DNA from: Incurvaria masculella
Taxonomy: Eukaryota > Arthropoda > Insecta > Lepidoptera > Incurvariidae
Direction: 5' to 3'
Assembly (NCBI GenBank): GCA_946894095.1
Contig: OX335642.1
Location: 14,395,021 to 14,459,020 of the forward strand
DNA: 64,000 nucleotides
Part shown: positions 56,216 to 64,000 of the stretch, piece after piece
Layout of the letters: each line of letters starts with the position of its first letter
Position numbering within the stretch: the stretch's first letter is position 1
Position numbers and translations under genes: made by a program
The notes under the pieces: generated by a model
Database searches by the model: none
Told to the model about the DNA's origin: nothing
The model's input: the letters and a program-made list of their open reading frames with translations, nothing else

Positions 56216-56620
56216 AAAACGGCGGTTCTAGGTACATCAAGGTACAAAGGGATCCATCATGTTTTTTAAATTTCTCAAGGAGTCCATAAAATAAATGTGA
56301 TCAACTGTTATCTGTTTTAGGACAGTTTAAATTGAAGGTAACGGTAAGGTCAGGTAAACCATTACTCATCGCCCATACCAAAATAATAAAAAAAAAAATA
56401 TATATGATAATGATACATACACGCATACCGTCACACCACGTTTCATCAGTGATCTTAGAGCGCCGTACGGTTTAATCCACGGACCAAGCATGCGCGCGCT
56501 TTGATCACAGCTTATGTGTACTTCTCCGATTAACAGACGTACTACTCTTCTATAACGGATGTTACGTACCTGACCCTTACGATTCGTAAATGTGGTCGTG
56601 ACAAAGTAGAGCGGCTCATA

Positions 56621-57010
56621 GCCTCGTGGCACGGGGACTGGCCTAGCGTACCAGAGGCCTGGGTTCAATTCCGACATGCACCACTGTCTTTCTCTTTCCG
56701 AGTTCGATAAGTGCATTTCGTCACGAATGCGAGCTGCTCCATGGTTCGGAATCCATGTAAAACTGAAGGTCCCCTTCCCCTACTAGGTGGTAGGGTTTAA
56801 GCCCGCCCGGGTTAATACCATCGCATTGGATGACAAGATAGTCGAAGCGGAATTGAAAAATTGACCGTGTTTTCCATCCAGTTCAATGTAGCCGTGCTCA
56901 TTAAGGGAAAGTCCTGACATAGCACCTAATTCCTTACTGAATGAGGTGTATTGGGTTTATATCATTACGGTAGTTGTGTGGTTAGCCATCCATCCATATC
57001 AGGTCGCATA
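56621..57010 (+). mobile_element. tRNA-headed SINE, full-length reference copy
   Basis: Head GCCTCGTGGCACGGGGACTG, A-box-like TGGCCTAGCG, B box GGGTTCAATTCC. Body TGCGAGCTGCTCCATGGTTC, GGAATCCATGTAAAACTG, GTCCCCTTCCCCTACTAGG, CATCGCATTGGATGAC, TTTTCCATCCAGTTC, GTGCTCATTAAGGGAAAGTC, ATGAGGTGTATTGGG. Ends at GCCATCCATCCATATCAGGT, GCATAAAAAAA. About 390 bp, and the template for recognising the other copies. Confidence 0.75.
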
Positions 57011-57202
57011 AAAAAAATATAGAAAAAAAACGAAAATGATAAGAGGAGTCCATTAATAACCCTCGCGGGGTCAAATGTGGTCCACAGGCGAAAATGTCGC
57101 GATGCAATTTAATTCGGCCGCCCGTTCTCTCAGTTCTCTCCTGCGACCGTCCCCGTCGCCTTTGACATGCTAATGCGGCCGCCAGCACGCCGAGGGGCGC
57201 GC

Positions 57203-57826
57203 GCTCAATGTGTTTCCATTGCTAGATATTTCGTTCAGCGCCGCGACGCACTTTCCGGCCGGAAGTGGCGTATATTTGGTAAGAAACATGTCAGATGGTG
57301 TAATAACTCAAGTTCTAGTGTGGCGCGCACCCAACGTGTTTCCATTGCTAGATATTACATTCAGCGCCGCGACGCACTTTCCGGCTGGACGTGGCGAATA
57401 TTTGGTAAGAAACATGTCAGATGGTGTAATAACTCAAGTTCAAGTGTGGCGCGCGCCCAACGTGTTTCCATTGCTAGATATTACATTCAGCGCCGCGACG
57501 CAGTTTCCGGCCGGACGTGGCGTATATTGAGTAAGAAACAAGTCAGATGGTGTAATAACTCAAGTTCAAGTGTGGCGCGCGCCAATGTGTTTCCATTGCT
57601 AGGTATTTCATTCAGCGCCGCAACGCTCTTTTCAGCCGGACGTGACGTATATTGGGAAAGAAACACGTCATATCGTGTAATAACTCAAGTTTAAGTGTGG
57701 CGCGCGCCCAATGTGTTTCTATTGCTAGGTATTTTATTTAGCGCCGCGACGCACTTTACGGCCGGACGTGGCGTATATTGGGCAAGAAACACGTCAGATC
57801 ATGTAAAAACTCAAGTTTAAGTGTAA
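57203..57826 (+). repeat. Minisatellite, about 126-bp period, five units
   Basis: GTTTCCATTGCTAG recurs at 57212, 57338, 57464 and 57588, with GTTTCTATTGCTAG at 57715. Each unit ends AATAACTCAAGTT.AAGTGT then GGCGCGCGCC. Because 126 is divisible by 3, units 1-3 read through in one frame, giving a repeated RRDALSG.TWRIFGKKHVRW peptide. The spacing changes to 124 and 127 in later units, which breaks the frame. Confidence 0.9.
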
Positions 57827-57829
57827 GTG

Positions 57830-59470
57830 TCATAACAGTAATGTACTGAACATTTTATTATTTAAAATGGTCACGAATTTCCCCACGGCTTGGTGCTTTG
57901 AGGTGAGGCGTTGTTAAGAGGGTTTTTTTTTGTGTCGGCCCATAGAAAAAGAGAAAGGTTTTCCTACTCCATTTCTAAAGATATTTGGTTTAAATTGTGC
58001 CAACAACATAATCTAACCAGTACTTGGTTTCTATTTTTTTTATATTTTGTCAAAGTATTTTTATTGACTGGAATATTAAATGATTATGAAGAATTTTGAA
58101 TTAAAAAGTATGCAAAATCAAATTTTTAACAAAGTAATTTACGAGAAATACTAATTAATGAAAACAAAGGAGACTACCTACTAGAAATTAAAAAATAATC
58201 AAGAAAAAATGTATTAAATCGGACATGTTTTGATGTAGAAAACAGGTTTCTCCTGAGGGTAGCTGCGCGACAGATTTACCGGTAAATAATGGGCGGTAGA
58301 TCACCACAATGATACAAATAATCCTGATTTTTTCCTTAAAACTTGCCTACCGACAGACAAGATAAGATATAAAAATGACCAATTTACCCCTCAGAATACC
58401 CGTCTTAACTCGGTGTGAGAAGTTACAGAGAGCTTGCGATGAACAATGGTCCACGGCGATTTTGACGTGCGACATCGGTACGTTTAGGAATCACTGCCCA
58501 CCTCTTGAGGGCGAGTGCGTGATGTTTGCGTCCGCGGGGACAGGTGGGGGCCGGATTGGGGCCTGGTCGAGTGGGCATGTGGATGTGACCGGACTGCGAT
58601 TAGTTTGATCTCTTAGACATTACTTTTAAATGAAAAATATGTTCATTTATGATGACGTTAGTAATATATTTATTTTAGCAATAGTAAAACATTACGAGTT
58701 CGCTTTTTTAAATTAGGAAATGAAATGTTTTTGCATTATCTTGATTAAAAATAAATCCTTACCTTGTGATATTAATTCGAGACTAAACGACACAACACGA
58801 AGCAAACTTTGATTTTTACAATATGTTTTAACTGAAATATCATGAAAAAATTACATATTACAAAAACGAACTGGCACTGAGTGCAATTTAATTTCGTTCT
58901 CTTGAGTACAAAACGATAAGTAACCAAAAAAAACCGTACAATGTATTAACATACGTACTTACTGACTGCAGACACGCAAAAACGTTACCTTCGAAATTAT
59001 TATTCGAAACTTACCTGCAACAATTAAACAAGAAATTCCATAAAATATATCAAAGAAAAAGTCTTTACACCCATGAAAAAATTAAAAGTCCACAAAAATG
59101 TGACAGGATATTGCGATGAGCAAGATAATGTCAACAGACTTCGAAAATCGTTGTAGGCCGGGAGCAGGCCAAAGAAACATTACATAAATACTAAGCACAG
59201 TTATATTTGATAAATAGCATTATGCCATGACTTTCGATAGATTACTTATTGCCAGCTGTCAGATATCGTGAAAATGTAATTGTCTAAGGCTCAATTTCAA
59301 ATTGGGTGATTTGACTTTAATCACTGTTAAATTGTAAAATATGTAATGTATAGACAGCAGTACCTTAGTTAGGTATGTAAATTGGAACTATTAATATTTT
59401 TATCTGAGGATTAAAAACACTGACGATTCTAATACAGCGTCGATTTTGATTAAAGTTGTCATTTTGAGGT
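57830..59470. other. AT-rich stretch, no supported feature
   Basis: Contains only chance frames and a GC-richer patch near 58500-58600. Nothing could be assigned. Confidence 0.4.
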
Positions 59471-59474
59471 TAAA

Positions 59475-59527
59475 CAGCGACATCTACATGAAATCACTGT
59501 AAGTAATTCATTCGTCGGACGCAGGAT
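59475..59527 (-). repeat. Diverged solitary relic of the 411-bp tRNA-like unit
   Basis: CAGCGACATCTACAT followed about 20 bp later by CATTCGTCGGACGCAGGA matches, in order and orientation, the left-arm unit text AGCGACATCTACAT ... CATTCGTCGGAAGCAGGA. It includes the 3' acceptor strand of the tRNA. The rest is lost. Confidence 0.6.
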
Positions 59528-60439
59528 GAATGTACAGATCGAACATTATTGTAGCTTCTTTTTAAAATCTAACTATGACAATGGTCCAATAAACATGTTT
59601 AGGCTTAACCTAGTATTAATATGAAAATGGTAATATCATAAACATTAAAACACTAGCAAGCTTACATAACAAATTTATGCCTTTGTTAAGTAAACAATTA
59701 TAAATACAATACAAAACACGTCAAGTTGCATATTAGTAATATGAGGTAAAAAATATTGTATCCAGTTCCAGGCCTATCAGCTCCTCAGTGCTGCGGAGGC
59801 GGCTGGAATTAATCCAGATAAGCCGAAGGATTAGAACTTCACCTTCTTTTATTTCAACATTTTTTTGTTTTAATGTTTTGAGGGGAAGAATTCGTAATAA
59901 CTCTTGTCGTGTTATCTGCATTGACAGCGTAGGGATAAACACAAACAAATCTTATTTATCCGGCTCAGAAAGCCGTAAGTATGCTAATTTTTTTATGATT
60001 ACACGCAAGTTTTACAGAATTTATAAAAACAAAAATCACAGTTCTATTAGAACTGATTGTTTCTGTACGTACATCCTTTTTATAGAGCCGTTAAACTGTA
60101 GAATGAACTTGTAGAAAATTTCCCTCAAAGTTTGACCTGAAGCATGATTATCGCAGTCACCGAAAAAGTTCGAAAGCCCAGGGTTTCTTCGAGCGCCTGT
60201 TACGTAAGGCCAGACGTATGCCGTATGCCTAATCATGCATCTTCCAGGGTACCTACATATCAAGGTAGCGTTCTGAATGCCACAGCTGAAATAGAATTCA
60301 TTCTCATCACGCCGTTTTCTTGAAACTTTAGAGGATGGAAGGATACCGCCGATACCGGTTGAACCGTCTTTAATTTAATGCTGTAGTATCAACCATGGCG
60401 AGCTTAACCATACCAAGTATACAAATATGTTCGCAAAGA

Positions 60440-60800
60440 GCGACGACAGCGTTCTGTGACAGGGCCGGGAATCCAACCATTCCCCTATGAGGGGTCGGCA
60501 GCATCTGGGATATCTCTAGCTCGTTGAGGGACTTATCCACTTGATGTGGTTGAAGAACTGGTAATGGATTTGTTCGATTTGTTATGTGTAAGGTGTCGAT
60601 GGCTGTTCATTATTACCTACGCTTTTAAGAAAGCATCTATGTAGGCACTTCGCTGGATAATTGAAAAAAAAAAAACAATAAAATTCACTCGGATAATAAA
60701 GAAAGAGGTGCACGCCGTGGCTCGAATCTATGATCTCAACCGCAGGAGAAACTAGTTGTGACCACCAGGCTGCGGGCTGCCCAGCGTGAATACCCACGCG
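60440..60800 (-). repeat. tRNA-like SINE head remnants
   Basis: Two antisense B-box-like phrases: GGGAATCCAACC near 60470 and GGCTCGAATCTA near 60720, each with GC-rich stem text (GCGGGCTGCCCAGCG). They are too degraded for class assignment. Confidence 0.3.
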
Positions 60801-61324
60801 TGTATATTTGAACGGTGAGTGGCGCGGGACGCAAGATAGCCGGCGTCACGTACAGAGATCGGGCGGAGTGACTGCACGAAATGTCGCCGATGCTATCAGT
60901 CCGGAACCGCCGGAACGATTCGCACGAACGGAATCCGCGGTTGGTTCACGAACAAAATAATACATGATAGTATGTAAAATTATGTACACATTGCGTACAT
61001 CCTACAAGGAGTGAATACAGGATGCAAATTAAATAACAAATTATCCCATTTAAAATTACATTATTACATTATGTATGTTACATTATTTTACATTGGTTAA
61101 CGCCTGTGGTCTTTTGTATCGAAAACCACGGGTTCTTATGCCAGCGTAGCAATAACATTTAATTTGACGGTTTATCTCGCATTTGAGGTGCAGGGCGTGC
61201 TGCTTGACATTTCTTCGGAGCATCACGTGGGCGCCATCTTCGACAGGCACGTACTCCTGAAGATGCGAGCCCACGAGGCACCGAATCGCCTAACAGCACG
61301 CCCTACTCGTACTCATTTCCTGAC

Positions 61325-61505
61325 CATACTCGCCCTTTCATGAATGAAAGATGGTCAATGTGATCATGAAAAATTGGTCGGTTTAATGCAAGTGTGCTCC
61401 CATTCCTAAAGAAGGCCCTTGCGTGGAACCAAGTTGCTTCGGGAATGCGGTGCGATGGAATATTATCATGAAAGTAGGATTTATTAGCCATCCATATCCA
61501 TTGCG
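61325..61505 (+). mobile_element. Diverged SINE copy
   Basis: AAGTTGCTTCGGGAATGCGG, TGCGATGGAATATTATCATG and ATTAGCCATCCATATCCATT mark the 3' part of the SINE. Confidence 0.5.
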
Positions 61506-61670
61506 AATGAGATTTTAAAGGAGTACTTTACTGACACGCGACATCCCCTCATACTCTGCCTTCAGAAGGTCGGCACGCCGCGGCGGCGCGGCAGGACTGG
61601 TATCCCAAACCGGCATATGAAAACATGAGAACTCCATATAGACCGGGATAGATACGGTTTGAGAAGCACA

Positions 61671-62474
61671 TGAAATCCGAAATGAATGTTTTTTTCTCAG
61701 AAATTTATAATTTCATGTTCATATGCTTAAATTAAGTTTGCAACATTTAGCGGGGCCCGGAAGATAGAAAAAAAATAAAAAATGTATTAAAAAATATATA
61801 TCTCCTAAACAAATATTTAAAAACGGTATTAAAAAAATGTATATGTTAAGTCTTTTAAGGCGTAATGTAACTGTGAATTTGCAACAATTTTGTAATTACG
61901 GAAATGTATTTAAAAAAAATGTTTTTACTAAAAAAACTATGCCGCGAACCTAACTTGCTATTGCTATATTTATTTCTAGAATATGTAAAAGAAAATTAAA
62001 TTCTTTAAAAACTATACAACGAACGATTTTATACGTATTTCGAATTTATTGTTTAGCTTTTGTGTGAATGTAAAAATTATAAATGAAAAAAAAATGTGCT
62101 TCTAATATTTGCAACATTTTACAAAATTTCACAGAATATAGAGTTTGCGGTCAGGTTCCAATTTCAGAAAATAAAATAGAATTTTCATTATTTGCTTTGC
62201 AGATATTATGAAAATAGTACAAAAAAAATATATTTACACAGTTCCGTAAATAAGAAATTGTTGCAGATTCACAGAAATAATATACCTAAAATTAGCTAAC
62301 ATATAACATTTTTAAATAATATTTCTAAATATTTGTTTAGGAGATATCATTTTTTAAACATATTTCATATTTTATATCTATCTTCCGGACCCCCCAAAAT
62401 GTTGCAAACTTAATGTACACACGTCCACATGAAATACTACGTTTATGAGAAAAAATAATGCATTTCGGATTTAA
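61671..62474. mobile_element. Large AT-rich foldback element, about 0.8 kb
   Basis: Two long arms face each other. Paired landmarks from outside in: GAAATCCGAAATG/CATTTCGGATTT; ATTTCATG/CATGAAATAC; TTAAGTTTGCAACATTT/AAAATGTTGCAAACTTAA; CCCGGAAGATAGA/TATCTTCCGGACC; ATATCTCCTAAACAAATATT/AATATTTGTTTAGGAGATAT; TGTGAATTTGCAACAATTTT/AAATTGTTGCAGATTCACAG. The centre is near 62030-62060. No reading frame of note; the identity is imperfect, so it is an older element. Confidence 0.8.
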
Positions 62475-62879
62475 TGTTCTTCTAACTGCTGATTTAAGGC
62501 TAAAGTTCCTGGAGTAATAAAATATTATTAGATTTTAAAATATACGATAAACATTGTTTGGCACCACAATGGGTGCCTAATTGTCTTGTTCTCTCGAGCC
62601 GGATGCAACACAAAATCCACTGGTATGAACCGTTCCGCGCTGACGAGGCCTGGGCGTCTTTCATTGTAGCAGCACCACGTAGGCAAAGTCACTCATCCAG
62701 TCAAAACTATCTAGACAGAGATGTTGTCTCGCGGCTGAGGCCTGAGCTAACCCGCGAACCCGGACTAAGCCAAGGGGCCCGCTCTTGTGACGTCACACTG
62801 CTTTCCATACTAATGGGATTTTACTGAGAGACGGCCTACAGTAAATTAAGGCGGAAACAAGACTCGGCAAGTAGCCATA

Positions 62880-63039
62880 GGCTGAGATAAATAGTCGTAA
62901 CAGAAACTAAGACTAACGAAAAGTAGTACGGCACTTTAACACATTTTGTATGAACGAAATTACAAAGTAATGCAAAGTGACGGCACAAAGTACTACTTTT
63001 CGTTAGCCTTAGTTTCTGTTACAACTATTTATCTCAACC
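62880..63039. mobile_element. Foldback MITE, family E, solitary copy
   Basis: 160 bp with ATA duplications (62877..62879 and 63040..63042). Ends GGCTGAGATAAATAGTCG and CTATTTATCTCAACC, arms about 60 bp, same family as 33591..33928. Confidence 0.85.
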
Positions 63040-63044
63040 ATAGT

Positions 63045-63780
63045 GTCAGAGCCACAAGCAAAAATAAAACTAAAAAGCTACGATTGTAAAGATTGAAAAG
63101 ACAAGAAGAAGACTATAATTTTACATTGTTCCATATGAAAACGATGAGCGGGTTCTCAAAACAATTTTTAAAGAATTTTTCTCTTATGTTTGGATTTCTT
63201 CACACCTTTTTTGAACAGTTACAAAAAATAAAAAGAGCTAGATTTGTAGTAGATAAGTGCATTATATATATATTTTTTACATTTTGTATGTATTAAGTGT
63301 AAGTAATTATTGTGGAATAATTCAACAATATTTTTTTTAATAGACTTTTTTATGTTTTCATTGATGTTTCCGCCTTAATCTAACTGTGGCAAGCATTTAA
63401 CGCCGTGTAGTTTATATTGTATAGATAAAGCAGTTTTTAAAAGTTATTCGGTTCGAACTCGTTTTTTATATCAGCGAGCGATGGAAATTGCGTATTCAAT
63501 TATAAATATTACACCAATAAATGAAATATGGTAATATAATTCAGAGAAAATAATCATTTAACGTTGTAATGGTGACGGGTTTGTAATGATAAAATTGTTT
63601 CGATGATTTAAACACGAGAGAGAAGTTTCGCGCAATTTGTTATCGGACAACCGATCCATGCTGAAACAAGGATATTTCTTAAATCCACCCAATTAATATA
63701 CCGTAGTTTTAGCACTGTTCATGCAGGTGTCATTAAAATATTCGCTTTTCTGATGATATTCCAAACATTTTTCCAATACC
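63045..63780. other. AT-rich stretch, no supported feature
   Basis: Only chance frames; no recognised repeat. Confidence 0.4.
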
Positions 63781-63784
63781 AGTT

Positions 63785-63935
63785 CTATGTAACTGGATAT
63801 GGATGGCTAATACCATACCTACTGTCGTGATATTAGCATAGGATATTGGTGCCATGCCTGGCATCCTGGCATCTTTCTTATAATGCATGGGCTGCATTGA
63901 ACTGGATCCGGACAATTTTCATTGCCACAAACCCG
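63785..63935 (-). mobile_element. SINE fragment at right edge
   Basis: Antisense ACTGGATATGGATGGCTAAT, CATACCTACTGTCGTGATAT, GGTGCCATGCC and GACAATTTTCATTGCC. Confidence 0.55.
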
Positions 63936-64000
63936 GGTCTACATGTATAGGCTCTTACGGCATGAACGGGAATAAACAAAGTTCAGTGGACACACTTGTA

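Noticed and set aside
56366..56716. 116-aa minus-strand ORF
   Set aside because: It overlaps the head of the SINE and shows no protein family signature.
57167..57694. 175-aa plus-strand protein
   Set aside because: The frame comes from a 126-bp minisatellite whose period is divisible by 3. No start context or domain.
59733..60114. Overlapping 108-aa plus and 71-aa minus ORFs
   Set aside because: Low-complexity, mutually overlapping frames; a weak RT-like impression could not be supported by ordered motifs.
62558..62827. 89-aa plus-strand ORF with a TGACGTCA site nearby
   Set aside because: No domain, no supporting splice or context evidence; possibly a diverged repeat.

Overview
This is a non-coding-rich stretch of an insect nuclear genome, almost certainly a moth or butterfly (Lepidoptera). 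The base composition is AT-rich with short GC-rich islands. It is packed with the dispersed repeats typical of that order: tRNA-headed SINEs, non-autonomous Helitrons ending in CTAG, the dispersed 'GGGTTCCGTACC' element, RTE-like LINE tails and many foldback MITEs. No bacterial-type operons, ribosomal RNA or CRISPR are present.

The only protein-coding gene I can support lies at the extreme left, on the minus strand. Two adjacent exons (414..634 and 172..267) are separated by a 146-bp intron. Their splice sites and phase agree, and they encode the proline/tyrosine-rich linker just before the HMG box of pangolin/TCF, the nuclear effector of Wnt signalling. The gene continues off the left edge. 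I could not identify its upstream exons, so the remaining 63 kb is probably a large upstream intron and/or 5' flank. It holds GC-rich islands spaced through it (about 6.7, 9.5, 16.2, 19.8, 33.2, 42.6, 45.7, 48.7 and 56.0 kb). Three of these share a motif built around TTTGATGTC, a TCF-type core.

The standout structure is 21.56-31.27 kb: 23 complete and one truncated copy of a 411-bp tandem unit, each carrying a 74-nt tRNA-like gene. Each gene has a TATA-like box, A box, B box and T5 terminator, which together make a Pol III cassette. Eight complete copies and one broken copy point left; fifteen point right. The two arms meet head-to-head at 24987/24988, inside a truncated tRNA. A 13-bp direct repeat flanks the whole 9.7-kb block and looks like a target-site duplication. 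The tRNA body resembles tRNA-Tyr, but the GUA triplet is shifted by one position in the anticodon loop, so the formal anticodon reads UGU. A degraded single copy lies at 59.48 kb.

The rest is a palimpsest of mobile-element relics, several nested: a MITE inserted into its own kind (33591..33928), a Helitron inside a SINE (16.7-17.1 kb), and a Harbinger-like MITE inside a foldback element (48.9-49.4 kb). There is also an 0.8-kb foldback (61.67-62.47 kb), a near-perfect 74-bp-arm hairpin (44287..44461) and a 126-bp-period minisatellite that stays open in one frame (57.2-57.8 kb). All family names rest on reading and memory, not database searches.
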